DNA of 64,000 bases, taken from assembly GCA_903826865.1 (NCBI GenBank), contig CAIKGD010000040.1:46607-110606 (forward strand), given 5' to 3'. Under the pieces are notes generated by a model. That model did no database searches. It saw nothing but the letters and a program-made list of their open reading frames with translations, and was not told the origin of the DNA. The stretch is from an uncultured Verrucomicrobiota bacterium. Its GTDB lineage: Bacteria > Verrucomicrobiota > Kiritimatiellia > Kiritimatiellales > Tichowtungiaceae. Positions 6,914-15,738 of the stretch are shown here, in pieces. Position 1 is the first letter of the stretch; each line of letters opens with the position of its first letter. The translations under genes and the position numbers were made by a program.

Positions 6914-9397
6914 ATGGATCAAGCGCAGGGGAGATTTACCAGACTGTCGGAGGGACTTATCTTTTGTTTTTTTTTCGTGATATTTGCCCTGATTATTTGC
7001 CGGGTTGGATTTACCGGGGCAGTATTATTCACCACCGATGCGAATATCGGTCATTTGTCCATCTGGGCATCGCATTTACCGGCCGGATTTTTTGGCGGGT
7101 GGTCTGACAACCCCCTGTTTGGATTTCCTGATACGTCCGCTGTTAATTGGTTCGATCTGAATCTATGGCTGCTGCCGACCCGTTTTTTTACAAACTGGAT
7201 GTATACTATTGATCTTATTCTCAGCTCGCTTTTTTTAGCCGGATTTCTGCGGTTACGCCGTTGCGGACTACCCGCCTGTTTACTCGCCGCATTGGCTGCC
7301 TTCTGGCTCGGCAGCAATTTTTCACTCATTTACGCCGGGCACATCGGGAAAGCCGGAGTTATTCTTTTTGCCTCCGTTGCACTTTTCTGTATTGAAAAAA
7401 CCGCACAGACACGCCGGATATCCTGGGCAGTGCTGACGGGCGGAGCATTAGGGGGCATGTTTACGGAGCAGCCGGATGTCGCTTTGTTTATGGCGTTGAT
7501 GCCTGGTTCATATCTGCTCTTCAGGTTGCGGTGTCCGTGTAAAAAACAATACGGGCAGGCTTTACTGAAATTGTTTTTACCGGCATTAATCGCGGCTTTG
7601 TTAATCGCTTCACATGCCTTATTCAGCGGTTATCAGCAGTCTGTTCGGGGAATTGCCGCCGTTCAGGAAAGTGCACAGGAGAAGTGGGAGTTTTGCACCC
7701 AGTGGAGCTGGCCGCCGGAGGAGTCGATTGATTTCATTGCACCGGGTTATACCGGATGGCGCAGCGGGGAGCCCGAAGGCCCTTATTGGGGCCGCATGGG
7801 TCGCAGTGCCGGTTGGGAATCGACCCGGCAAGGATTCATGAATTTTAAACTGGAAAACACCTATATAGGATTTATTCCCATTGCTTTCGCCCTGTTTGCT
7901 TTGGTGTCGTGCCGCCGGTCGCCGCAGCGCGCGGAAATTCTCTTCTGGGGCGGGGCAACCCTTGTTGCGCTGCTGCTGGCGTTTGGTAAATACTTTCCGC
8001 TCTATAATATTTTTTGGCATTTACCGGTGGTGAATAACATCCGCAACCCCAATAAATTTTTGCAGGTGTTTCAGCTCGGGCTCGGCATTTTGACAGCCTA
8101 TGGAGTTGATGCGCTTTTCAGTCAAAAGTCTGAAGGTCTTAAAGTCGAAAGTCGAAAGTCGACAAAGACCGACCTCCGACCCCTGACCCCAGACCCCGGG
8201 CTTCCGGCTTCCGCCCTCCGAATCTTTTTTTGGTTTACCGCCGCAGTTATGGGCCTGTTGATGCTGTGGGCGCTGGGAACTTCTTTAAATCAGACGGATA
8301 TTGCCGCCGGATTTTCTTCCCAAGGCTGGCCGACAGAAGCCGCACAAAGCATTGTTGCCAATCAGTCTCAGGCTCTTTGGTATGCGGTATTCATGGCGGG
8401 CGTAACAACAGCGGTTTTTGCCATTTATAGTTTTAAACGATTTGAGAACGTTCGCACAAAAAGTGCTGTAATTGCCGCCGGACTGGTGCTGATTGTTGCT
8501 GTCGATGCGGTGATACTGTCAAAAAATTACATAAAGACTCTTCCTCAAGGATATATTGAGGAGAATGCTGTAACCCGGTTGCTTAAAGAACAGCCCGGTT
8601 TGCAGAGAACGGCCACGGTTACACAGGACGGGTTTTACAACATCTGGCTTACTTATCTTTTCCCGTATCAGAAAATTGCGGCGTTTAATATCACTCAGAT
8701 GCCGCGCATGCCGCAGGATTACAAGCAGTTTCTCGGCACCGTCGGGCGCAATCCTCTGCGGATGTGGCAGCTTTCCGGAGTCGGTTTTTTGCTCGGGCCT
8801 TCCGGTGTGGAAAAACAGCTGCCCGCTGACCGGTATCAGCCGGTATTGCGCTACGATGTGCTGGCCGGCAGTGACGGAAATCTTGTTGTACGCCCCAATG
8901 AAAAAGGGAGTCAGACTGTCGTCCGGAGTCTGGCTCCGGCCCCGCGTTATGCGTTAATTGGCGGTTGTGAAAAGATGAACGACGCAAGCGCACTGGCAAA
9001 ACTCGGTTCCAATGATTGGAAACTTTTCGATAAAATCATCCTGCCTTTGGAAAGTTCCGCAGCCGATCCCGGCGGACACGGTTTCTGCGGGCAGGTTGAA
9101 GTGCTCAAATACCGGCCGGGGCGGATACTTCTCAAGGTGCAGGCTGATTTCCCGGGATTTCTGCGGGCAGCGGATAAATATGATCCGGACTGGAAAGCGC
9201 AAGTTGACGGAGTTTCTGCTGAAGTGCTGCGTGCCGACTTTATTTTCCAGGCGGTATATGTTCCGGCTGGTGTTCATGAAGTGGAGCTGAAATACAGTCC
9301 GGATAATAAACTGCTCTGGCTCCAATTGGCAGGGATGACAATTTGTGCCGGTTCTGCAGTCAGTCTGGTTTTCCCGCGAAAAAAGAAGAACGCATGA
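6914..9397 (+). CDS. Large YfhO-like membrane protein (GT-C type glycosyltransferase)
   Basis: The 827-residue protein has about 13 membrane segments in its first 540 residues and a soluble beta-rich C-terminal domain, the layout of the YfhO family. These proteins are thought to use lipid-linked sugars to decorate surface polymers. The start ATG 6914 is preferred over an earlier in-frame start because AGGGAG lies seven bases upstream. Residues 403-437, in a loop between membrane segments, are encoded by a 7-base-periodic insert (8120-8224) that reads SQKSEGLKVESRKST and onward, unlike the rest of the protein. A GT2 remnant overlaps the stop codon by four bases. Confidence 0.7.
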   Translation: MDQAQGRFTRLSEGLIFCFFFVIFALIICRVGFTGAVLFTTDANIGHLSIWASHLPAGFFGGWSDNPLFGFPDTSAVNWFDLNLWLLPTRFFTNWMYTIDLILSSLFLAGFLRLRRCGLPACLLAALAAFWLGSNFSLIYAGHIGKAGVILFASVALFCIEKTAQTRRISWAVLTGGALGGMFTEQPDVALFMALMPGSYLLFRLRCPCKKQYGQALLKLFLPALIAALLIASHALFSGYQQSVRGIAAVQESAQEKWEFCTQWSWPPEESIDFIAPGYTGWRSGEPEGPYWGRMGRSAGWESTRQGFMNFKLENTYIGFIPIAFALFALVSCRRSPQRAEILFWGGATLVALLLAFGKYFPLYNIFWHLPVVNNIRNPNKFLQVFQLGLGILTAYGVDALFSQKSEGLKVESRKSTKTDLRPLTPDPGLPASALRIFFWFTAAVMGLLMLWALGTSLNQTDIAAGFSSQGWPTEAAQSIVANQSQALWYAVFMAGVTTAVFAIYSFKRFENVRTKSAVIAAGLVLIVAVDAVILSKNYIKTLPQGYIEENAVTRLLKEQPGLQRTATVTQDGFYNIWLTYLFPYQKIAAFNITQMPRMPQDYKQFLGTVGRNPLRMWQLSGVGFLLGPSGVEKQLPADRYQPVLRYDVLAGSDGNLVVRPNEKGSQTVVRSLAPAPRYALIGGCEKMNDASALAKLGSNDWKLFDKIILPLESSAADPGGHGFCGQVEVLKYRPGRILLKVQADFPGFLRAADKYDPDWKAQVDGVSAEVLRADFIFQAVYVPAGVHEVELKYSPDNKLLWLQLAGMTICAGSAVSLVFPRKKKNA
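8120..8224. repeat. Heptanucleotide-periodic element, in frame in membrane protein gene
   Basis: Fifteen consecutive 7-base units can be laid out: agtcaaa, agtctga, aggtctt, then three units of aaagtcg, then units such as ccgaccc, ctgaccc, cagaccc, ccggctt and ccgccct. GTC sits at a fixed column in the left half and GAC in the right half, so the two halves are roughly inverted. The total of 105 bases is 35 codons, which keeps the reading frame open. Confidence 0.8.
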
Positions 9398-9537
9398 ACC
9401 CGGAACTTTCGATTGTAATTCCGACGATGGGTCGCCCGATTCTGGTGCGTACGCTGGAGTCTGTTCTGGCAACGAAAGGCGCGGGTCGATTGGAAGTTAT
9501 CGTAGTCGGTGAAATCCGCGGTGATATTGGTCTTTAG
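9394..9537 (+). pseudogene. Truncated GT2 glycosyltransferase (N-terminal remnant)
   Basis: A 47-codon frame starts with MNPELSIVIPTMGRPILVRTLESVL, the beginning of a GT2 nucleotide-binding fold, then stops after VEVIVVGE-like residues and IRGDIGL. No DxD or acceptor region follows. It overlaps the end of the YfhO-like gene by an ATGA junction and is followed at once by a complete GT2 gene. It is most simply a gene left behind by deletion. Confidence 0.65.
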
Positions 9538-9546
9538 TTGGGGAAT

Positions 9547-10530
9547 ATGGTGAACAATCAAAAAGTCGCAATTGTTATTCCGTTCCAACAGTGGGACGAG
9601 TGGTTGAAACAATGTCTCGAACATTGCGCGCGGCAACAATACCGGAATTTCGAGTGCTGGCTGATCGCAGATGTCCAAGCACCGGATAACTGGCAGGATT
9701 TTCTACAGAAATTGTCATTTCCAAATGGAGTGACCATTCGGGTTTCGGGTGCTGTGAATCCTGCCAGAAAGCGGAATATAGCCATGCGCGAGAGCACGGC
9801 GGAAATCTTTGCCTTTGTGGATGCCGATGCCTATCCCGAGGAGAACTGGCTCGCGACGGCGGTTAATTTTTTACAAGGCGATGTTTGTGCGGTAGGCGGG
9901 CCTAATCTCACGCCGTTAGACGATCCGTTGTTGCGCCGCGTTCCAGGGTGTATCATGCAGAGTGTTTTTGGGTATGGGCCGGCATATATCAGGCATCGCC
10001 CGGTAACACGTCGTTTTGTAAATGAGTTGCCTACCTGTAATCTGGTTGCTCAGAAAAAATCAGGACTATTTTTTCGCGAGACTCTAGACACCAGTGAAGA
10101 TATGACCTTTTGCGCGGACATTCTTCGGTTTGGCGGGAAAATTTTGTACGATCCTCAAGTGATTGTTTATCATCATCGGAGGTGTCTGTTTAGACCGTTT
10201 TTTTGGCAGTTCTACAGTTATGGCCGGGATAAAGCCCGTATTACGGTGCGGGGTAGCGGCGCAGGCTATTTCTGGCATGCCGCACCTGCCCTTTTTACAC
10301 TCTATCTTGTGCTGATCGGCCCGCTTCTGACGATTTTACGAGGGACACCATGGTTGGTTTTAACAGTCAGCCTTCCCTTGCTACTCTATGTGCTTGTTGT
10401 TACCGTTGAGAGTATCCGGGTAACACGGTGCCTGCCTGAATTTTTCCTCAGCCTTGTTATTTTCCCGGCGGCACACCTCAGTTACGGATCAGGATACTGG
10501 ATGGGATTGATCCGTTCCGGCACGGCCTAA
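9547..10530 (+). CDS. GT2 family glycosyltransferase with C-terminal membrane segments
   Basis: The 327-residue protein has the GT2 N-terminus VAIVIPFQQWDEWLKQCLEHCARQ, donor-binding region NPARKRNIAMRES, and the metal-binding FVDADAYPEENW (a DxD variant). A TSEDMTFCADILRFGGKILYDP segment provides the likely catalytic ED. Two hydrophobic helices follow at about 255-310. It probably transfers a sugar to a lipid-linked or polymer acceptor on the cytoplasmic face. The start is uncertain: ATG 9547 is chosen, but TTG 9538 and GTG 9550 are in frame. Confidence 0.8.
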   Translation: MVNNQKVAIVIPFQQWDEWLKQCLEHCARQQYRNFECWLIADVQAPDNWQDFLQKLSFPNGVTIRVSGAVNPARKRNIAMRESTAEIFAFVDADAYPEENWLATAVNFLQGDVCAVGGPNLTPLDDPLLRRVPGCIMQSVFGYGPAYIRHRPVTRRFVNELPTCNLVAQKKSGLFFRETLDTSEDMTFCADILRFGGKILYDPQVIVYHHRRCLFRPFFWQFYSYGRDKARITVRGSGAGYFWHAAPALFTLYLVLIGPLLTILRGTPWLVLTVSLPLLLYVLVVTVESIRVTRCLPEFFLSLVIFPAAHLSYGSGYWMGLIRSGTA

Positions 10531-10533
10531 CCA

Positions 10534-11688
10534 TTAGGATTTGCATCCGGAACAAAACGAGCCTCTGACAGCAGCCTGACCCACTAGAAACGGCAGTTTC
10601 CAGGATGTGAGCAGACTGGGAATCAGTTCACATGCATTCCAGCATACAGGGCAATTTTCCTGGCGGATCATCTTTTTCGCTTTGGATGCTTCGGCTCCGT
10701 CCAAAATGTTTCGCAGGCCATCGCTTACATGGCCGAGGCGGAGACCCCAGATAATACATGGGAATACATTGCCATACGGATCCACATACATTGAATTAGA
10801 ACAGGCTCGGCAGTTGAAAAGCATTTTTTCCGGACGCTGAAAATACCGGGGAATCCGGCTGACAAAATGCGGGCGGTAGAACGACTTCATCCGGCTGGCG
10901 ACCGGTTGCTTTTCATAGATCGAGCTTTTTAGAATAAAATTAACATCCTTTTTAATGGCTTCTTGTGATGCGTCCAGATCATTCACTTCACTGCCGGATT
11001 CATTCTGCTGATAGAGCAATCCTTTATGTTCCGCATTAAATGTTACATCGGAAATCCGGAAGCCGAGAGGCAGAACGACTTCGCGGAAGAACGACTCAAA
11101 CTGTCCTGCACTATGAGCGCTCAGCGTGTAGCTGATTTTAACATCAAAGTTTTTTTGTTTGGATTTCAGCTCTTTCAATGTATTCAGTGTTGCAACAGCT
11201 CGGTTAAAGGCTTCTTTTTGTCCTCTCATTCGGTCATGGAAGGCCGGATTCCCGTCGAGGCTGACACCTGCGGAAAACATTATTGCCGGAAATCGACCGG
11301 CTGTAGAATCCAGAACAGCAGCTATCCGGTCAGGAGCCATGCCGTTGGTTGTGACTGTGACGGCATTAAGTTTTCGGCAAAGCGAAGCCGCCGAAGAGAA
11401 GATTTCCTCCATATCCTGACGTAGAAAAGGTTCTCCTCCGGTAAAGTCCAGATAAAGAAGCTGATTCTGTAGTTCAGAGAATATAGAACGGTATACATCA
11501 ACGCTCAGTTCCTCGTGGCGTTTTTCCGGATGTTCGCGGTAAATTTTCCAGATGCCGCAAAGCATACAGGCATGATTACACTGGTAGGTAACAGCCATCG
11601 TCAGTTTCACAGGAAGGACACGTCGTTGCATCTGACTTCCAAGTCGCGAACCGATAAACACCCGTGCAATGTCTGTATAAAAACTCAT
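10534..11688 (-). CDS. Radical SAM/SPASM protein
   Basis: The 384-residue protein has the cluster motif CNHACMLC (CX3CX2C, about residues 36-43) and the GGEPFL motif of the SAM-binding TIM barrel. C-terminal cysteines (FNCRACSNSMYVDPYGNVFPC, then NCPVCWNAC and FCSGC) form a SPASM domain for auxiliary 4Fe-4S clusters. Such enzymes modify peptides, sugars or lipid precursors. It is the last gene of a long minus-strand operon of sugar-nucleotide genes, so a glycan-linked reaction is likely, but the substrate cannot be deduced. The next gene upstream, the guanylyltransferase, ends 16 bases away. Confidence 0.85.
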   Translation of the reverse strand: MSFYTDIARVFIGSRLGSQMQRRVLPVKLTMAVTYQCNHACMLCGIWKIYREHPEKRHEELSVDVYRSIFSELQNQLLYLDFTGGEPFLRQDMEEIFSSAASLCRKLNAVTVTTNGMAPDRIAAVLDSTAGRFPAIMFSAGVSLDGNPAFHDRMRGQKEAFNRAVATLNTLKELKSKQKNFDVKISYTLSAHSAGQFESFFREVVLPLGFRISDVTFNAEHKGLLYQQNESGSEVNDLDASQEAIKKDVNFILKSSIYEKQPVASRMKSFYRPHFVSRIPRYFQRPEKMLFNCRACSNSMYVDPYGNVFPCIIWGLRLGHVSDGLRNILDGAEASKAKKMIRQENCPVCWNACELIPSLLTSWKLPFLVGQAAVRGSFCSGCKS

Positions 11689-11704
11689 TTTAATTTATGT
11701 CCTT

Positions 11705-12529
11705 TCACTGAGGCCAGAAAGCGGACGGCTCCGCCAGAAAATGTTCCATTGCAGTAAGCCCATCCGGTGTGCCCATGTCAAGCAGGGGCGGCGCAGCGCG
11801 GAAGACGCGCAACAGGCCTGAGGAAGCCAGTGACGGGAAGATGTCCGTTTCAATCGAAATATTTTTATTCGGCTCGATCATTTCCAGCGTGCGGCGGCTG
11901 ATGCAGTAAACGCCGGTATTGATCCAGCCGTGCTCGCGTTCAGCCTTTTCGAGGAAGGCGGTGACGCGACCGGTTTTATCAAAATCGACGGTTCCGTAGC
12001 GGCCGGTCTTTTCAATCTGGGTCACACCGAGCGTTACGCCGGAAGAATTGCCGATTGGGGATTGGGGATTTCCGGATTCCGATTCTTTCCCTCTGATCTC
12101 TGCCCGCTGCCCTCCGTCTTCCGTCCTCCGTCCTCCGTTCAGGTGTTCCTTTTCCAAGGCTTGGAAGTCGAGGCCGGGCGTAAGGCTGTCGCCGTTTAAA
12201 ACAAAGAAAGGGTCGCTATGAATCCACGGCTCGACAAACTTGATGGCGCCGCCGGTTCCGCGCGGTTCCGGTTCGATGGAAAAAGTAATCTCCATGTCCT
12301 TTGGTGCGCCGGTGTTTAACCAGTCACGCAGTACATCGGCCATGTAGCCGGCAGCGAGGTGGACGCGTTTGATTCCGCCGCGACGCAACCATTCGAGCTG
12401 CCAGAGCAGAATCGGTTTGCCGGCAACCGGCACCAGACATTTCGGGCGGTCGCCGTAAAGCGACTGAATGCGCGTTCCTTTCCCTCCGAGCAGAATGACG
12501 GCTATAGATTTTTTTTCGGAGTGTCCCAT
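11705..12529 (-). CDS. hddC: Sugar nucleotidyltransferase, probably heptose-1-phosphate guanylyltransferase (HddC-like)
   Basis: The 274-residue protein shows the pyrophosphorylase signature AVILLGGKGTRIQSLYGDRPKCLVPVAGKPIL at its N-terminus and FVLNGDSLT as the metal-binding segment. Family members couple NTP to sugar-1-phosphate. The presence of an HddA-like heptose kinase 4 kb upstream on the same strand favours GDP-D-glycero-D-manno-heptose synthesis, but mannose- or glucose-1-phosphate remain possible. ATG 12529 is chosen over an upstream TTG. About 31 residues (129-159: NGGRRTEDGGQRAE and onward) come from a 7-base-periodic element that interrupts the conserved fold. Confidence 0.7.
   Translation of the reverse strand: MGHSEKKSIAVILLGGKGTRIQSLYGDRPKCLVPVAGKPILLWQLEWLRRGGIKRVHLAAGYMADVLRDWLNTGAPKDMEITFSIEPEPRGTGGAIKFVEPWIHSDPFFVLNGDSLTPGLDFQALEKEHLNGGRRTEDGGQRAEIRGKESESGNPQSPIGNSSGVTLGVTQIEKTGRYGTVDFDKTGRVTAFLEKAEREHGWINTGVYCISRRTLEMIEPNKNISIETDIFPSLASSGLLRVFRAAPPLLDMGTPDGLTAMEHFLAEPSAFWPQ
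12053..12143. repeat. Heptanucleotide-periodic element inside hddC-like gene
   Basis: Thirteen 7-base units begin almost every time with G: gattggg, gattggg, gatttcc, ggattcc, gattctt, tccctct, gatctct, gcccgct, gccctcc, gtcttcc, gtcctcc, gtcctcc, gttcagg. The stretch is in frame on the minus strand and adds a hydrophilic Arg/Gly/Glu-rich loop. A TTTTCC-AAGGCTT-GGAAG palindrome (12151-12166) sits at one edge. Confidence 0.85.
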
Positions 12530-12546
12530 CTTCGATCTCGTAGAGC

Positions 12547-13305
12547 CTAGGATTTTTTGCTTTTCCAAAAGAGTATGTCGCTGTAGGCAGGGGCTTCCGG
12601 GCCGTCGTAACAGGAATAAACTATTTTTGAATGGTCGAATCCTTTTTCAGCCAATCTTGTACACAATGAAATTAGATTATAGTTTTGTCCGCGGGATTCC
12701 TGATTTTCCACTTCAACCAGCAGATATGCGACATCACAAAGATATTTTCCGAATCCATCTATTACTTTTTGTTCACTGCCTTCCGTATCGATTTTTACAA
12801 AAACCGGATGTCCCTTTCCCCATTCTATTTCGCCATTCTCAATCAGCGATTCCATGCGCCGGGTCGGGACAGAATATCGAGCTGTATTCGAAGTGATATT
12901 AACTTTGTCTGATTCGATAGTTCCCCAATCAGCATCATTCTGCGGGAGGAAAAAATCCGTTGTTCCGTCCGTATCAGAAAGAGCAATCCGGAATACCTTT
13001 CCGGCAGGGGAGAGTTTCTGATTCGGCTCAAAAGAAAATACTTCGGCATCTGGTGCCGTACCGAGAAGCAGGCAGGTCATCTGACTGACGTTTGCGCCCA
13101 CGTCGATGATGGTTTTCGGCAGCGGCAGTCCGGATTTTTGAAAGGTCTGATACACGTTCCATGCGGCAGTCATGCTGTTAACGGAGTCGGGGATCAACGG
13201 ACACAGGCGGAGTCCTGTTGCACGGCAGAGCTTTTTCCCTGCTATGAGATGGCTGTACGCTCTGGCGAGTCCATGGGGAGTGAAATGGAATAAGTGTAGT
13301 TGCAT
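12547..13305 (-). CDS. FkbM family methyltransferase
   Basis: The 252-residue protein has the FkbM signature: TIIDVGANVSQMTCLLLG (SAM motif I), EVFSFEPNQ, and KIDTEGSEQKVIDGF. FkbM enzymes O-methylate sugars and other small molecules. The start ATG 13305 has AAGGAT upstream. Its stop is 17 bases before the nucleotidyltransferase start, so the two are likely co-translated. About 155 bases of AT-rich intergenic sequence separate it from the upstream GT4 gene. The acceptor is unknown, though a glycan hydroxyl is likely from the context. Confidence 0.85.
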   Translation of the reverse strand: MQLHLFHFTPHGLARAYSHLIAGKKLCRATGLRLCPLIPDSVNSMTAAWNVYQTFQKSGLPLPKTIIDVGANVSQMTCLLLGTAPDAEVFSFEPNQKLSPAGKVFRIALSDTDGTTDFFLPQNDADWGTIESDKVNITSNTARYSVPTRRMESLIENGEIEWGKGHPVFVKIDTEGSEQKVIDGFGKYLCDVAYLLVEVENQESRGQNYNLISLCTRLAEKGFDHSKIVYSCYDGPEAPAYSDILFWKSKKS

Positions 13306-13460
13306 TCTTTATCCTTTAGGTTTTTCTGCGTCCCTTAACGGGCGACAATTCTAGATATTTGGAATGAATTTTTGAAGATGAATTGAGCGATTATTTTTTG
13401 TGATGCTTCATTTTATCAACGAGATTTTTAATTTTTAGAATGAGATAATCGCTCTGCCGG

Positions 13461-14519
13461 TTAAAGGTTAGCCATCTGAGCTACAAGATTAGCGTAGTCA
13501 TAGCCCAATTGTTTAGGCGTTAGTTTGCTCACGCGGCAAGCGGCCGCCGATCCCATCGTCAGTTTTAAATCTGGCGCGGTTGCCGCGTGTAAAAGGCAAT
13601 TGGATATCGATGTTATGGAGGATGAAAATAAAAACCCATTGACTCCGTGTATGACCAGTTCACGACTGCCAGAGCAGTCGGCTGCGATAACTATTGATCC
13701 GCAAGCCATGCCGCGCAACAGGGATCCAGGCATAACTCCGTTCCCATCTAGATCCGGAGCGCGCATGGCCACTACCACATCGGCTGCGGCATGGTAAGGT
13801 AATACTTCCGGTACCCATCCCCGAAATACGACGCGGTCTGAATCAACGACAAGCTTTCGAAGCTCAGGTTCTGCTGGACCAACTCCAACAATGTATAAAT
13901 GCGCCAAAGGATGCATTTTTTTAGCTCTGACTAGATATGTCCAAGATTGTAGCAACATATCCAGTTTCCGTTCGTGCGCTAATCTTCCAGCATACAAAAA
14001 AACCATGTATTCTTCAGGGATTTCAAGCTTTCTTTTTGCTTCCGACGACGATAGTGAAACTTTTTCTGCACAATCTCTAATAATGGCAACCCGAGATGCT
14101 TGAGCGCCCCGAGATAATGCATCAGACGCTACTGTTTCACCCCGGCACAGTAACGCGGACATGTGTGGAAGCTCAATACGATCCAATGATAATGATAGCC
14201 AAGGTGGCAGCCCAAATCTATCACCATACGCTTTACCTGCTGGTACCGATAAGACCAATTTAAAAAAGAGGGCGACAAGTGGAAGTGCTTCGGCAAAAAA
14301 TACAGCCTCAGCGCCCCAAGTACGCATTTTAAATGCGGTCCATGGCAACGTGGCGTAAAATAATAACGTACCCAAGAGCGGGTTCTGGCGGGAAACAAAA
14401 CCACCAAACATATGAACAGAATGCCCTTGATCTGCCAGTTTAGACCAGCAAACTGGCAATTCTGGAGCCATCGCGATTTGCGAATCCGTATCGTAACGGC
14501 ATACCCAAGCTAAACGCAC
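13461..14519 (-). CDS. GT4 family glycosyltransferase
   Basis: The 352-residue protein has a GT-B fold. The C-terminal half contains VFLYAGRLAHERKLDMLLQSW (about 168-188), VFRGWVPEVLPYHAAADVVV, and the donor-binding PGSLLRGMACGSIVIAAD..GSRELV, a variant of the GT4 EX7E region. The start is GTG 14519, overlapping the HAD gene by 10 bases. With the HAD and ATP-grasp genes it forms a three-gene block whose base composition looks more AT-rich than the flanking kinase and aminotransferase genes. That suggests separate acquisition. Donor and acceptor are unknown. Confidence 0.8.
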   Translation of the reverse strand: MRLAWVCRYDTDSQIAMAPELPVCWSKLADQGHSVHMFGGFVSRQNPLLGTLLFYATLPWTAFKMRTWGAEAVFFAEALPLVALFFKLVLSVPAGKAYGDRFGLPPWLSLSLDRIELPHMSALLCRGETVASDALSRGAQASRVAIIRDCAEKVSLSSSEAKRKLEIPEEYMVFLYAGRLAHERKLDMLLQSWTYLVRAKKMHPLAHLYIVGVGPAEPELRKLVVDSDRVVFRGWVPEVLPYHAAADVVVAMRAPDLDGNGVMPGSLLRGMACGSIVIAADCSGSRELVIHGVNGFLFSSSITSISNCLLHAATAPDLKLTMGSAAACRVSKLTPKQLGYDYANLVAQMANL

Positions 14520-14782
14520 GGCAAATCCTCTAGGCGGCTAATGGCTCTATCATCGATGTACAAATTTGCGCATAGCTTTCCCATGTGTAGTTCGTGGAAC
14601 CTGAATCCAGATTGTTCTAGCCACGCCTTGGTTGCAAGATAATCAGACCAAGGACGCGCAGTCCAAACTACGACGACATGCCCGGCATCAACGAGCGCAT
14701 TAACACGTGATACAGCATTTGGAAACACGTCTCCTCCGCCTTCAGGCAACAATGTTCCGTCGATGTCTATTGCAATAATCAT
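14510..14782 (-). CDS. Small HAD-family phosphatase-like protein
   Basis: At 90 residues it is a minimal HAD. It opens with the nucleophile motif IIAIDIDGTLLPE (Asp at 5, acid Asp at 7), then VVVVWTARPWSDY with motif II Thr, and ends with LYIDDRAI, the motif IV acidic pair. Small HAD proteins of this kind occur in capsule gene clusters as presumed sugar-phosphate phosphatases. It sits between ATP-grasp and GT4 genes with a 2-base gap and a 10-base overlap, which indicates tight co-translation. Confidence 0.75.
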   Translation of the reverse strand: MIIAIDIDGTLLPEGGGDVFPNAVSRVNALVDAGHVVVVWTARPWSDYLATKAWLEQSGFRFHELHMGKLCANLYIDDRAISRLEDLPCV

Positions 14783-14784
14783 TA

Positions 14785-15738
14785 CTACGCCTCCGAAACA
14801 TCCATGAGCGCCCTATATGTGCAGATACCAGAACGGTGGTTGCGAAAATGTTGTTTGGTGCCGCTAAGCTCACACTTGAGTACATCTAAAAACGGTATTC
14901 CTGCAGCATAAGAGGCTACGATACCACTGCCAATCCTGCAGTTTACCTCGGAGACAAGAAATTTACCCGATTCTGCATCAATGAATCCCTGAACGGTAAG
15001 TGGGCCGCGCAAATCGGATCCGATGGCATGCATAATCTGCTCAACCACTTGTCGCTCGCCGATTCCTTCAACGGTAACCGATGAGACTGAGCTCCCCCCA
15101 AATGTAATTTTCCGAAGCCGTGGTACGCAATATACCAACGTACCATCACAGCCCACAAACGCGTCAATTGAGTACTCCGAACCGCGCATGACTCTCTGCA
15201 TAACACAATCTTCACCAAAAAGTTGCCTGTAAGCACGCAACTGCTCTTCATTGCCAATCTCCATTGCGCCGCGAGATGAGCAGCCATGTCTTGGCTTGAC
15301 AAACATCGGCCAACCGCTCGCGGGAGGGACTCCAATGCCAATATTAGATAAAAAACCAGATGCTTTATCGTTGAGGAGGTTTGTTACGTGGTGCGATGAA
15401 CATAAACACAAGTTTCCCTGAGCATCTAAAGTATCTCTGGCTTTTGATAGCGCCAGCATTCCCCGGTCTGAACAAGGTAATAGGATAGTTCGTTGCTTAG
15501 TGGCGGAGATGAGAGTGTTTACCCAGTTGACACTTTCGAATTTCGGGCCAACGATTAGCCGGGCCAACCCGCTGGCAACACAGTAAACATCCGCGGATCC
15601 CTCTAATTCTATAGTAGCAAGATCCAGATCAAAACCGGACGATTTAGCCTCATTGTGCATATGGGTCATCAAGCCGGCGAGCCATCCGCCACCAAGGATG
15701 ATAATCGATATTTGTGGACTATTTTTTGTAGTGCTCAC
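14785..15738 (-). CDS. ATP-grasp domain protein
   Basis: A frame runs upstream to 15978 but overlaps the aminotransferase. GTG 15738, preceded by GGAG, is the better start and gives 317 residues. The N-terminus ISIIILGGGWLAGLMTHMHN is a Rossmann-like pre-ATP-grasp fold. The grasp core contains MFVKPRHGCSSRGAMEI, QRVMRGSEYSIDAFVG and LVSEVNCRIGSG (metal ligands E and N). ATP-grasp enzymes ligate a carboxylate to an amine or thiol through an acyl phosphate. The gene overlaps the DegT gene by 20 bases. A role in attaching an amino acid or amide to a glycan is inference. Confidence 0.8.
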   Translation of the reverse strand: MSTTKNSPQISIIILGGGWLAGLMTHMHNEAKSSGFDLDLATIELEGSADVYCVASGLARLIVGPKFESVNWVNTLISATKQRTILLPCSDRGMLALSKARDTLDAQGNLCLCSSHHVTNLLNDKASGFLSNIGIGVPPASGWPMFVKPRHGCSSRGAMEIGNEEQLRAYRQLFGEDCVMQRVMRGSEYSIDAFVGCDGTLVYCVPRLRKITFGGSSVSSVTVEGIGERQVVEQIMHAIGSDLRGPLTVQGFIDAESGKFLVSEVNCRIGSGIVASYAAGIPFLDVLKCELSGTKQHFRNHRSGICTYRALMDVSEA

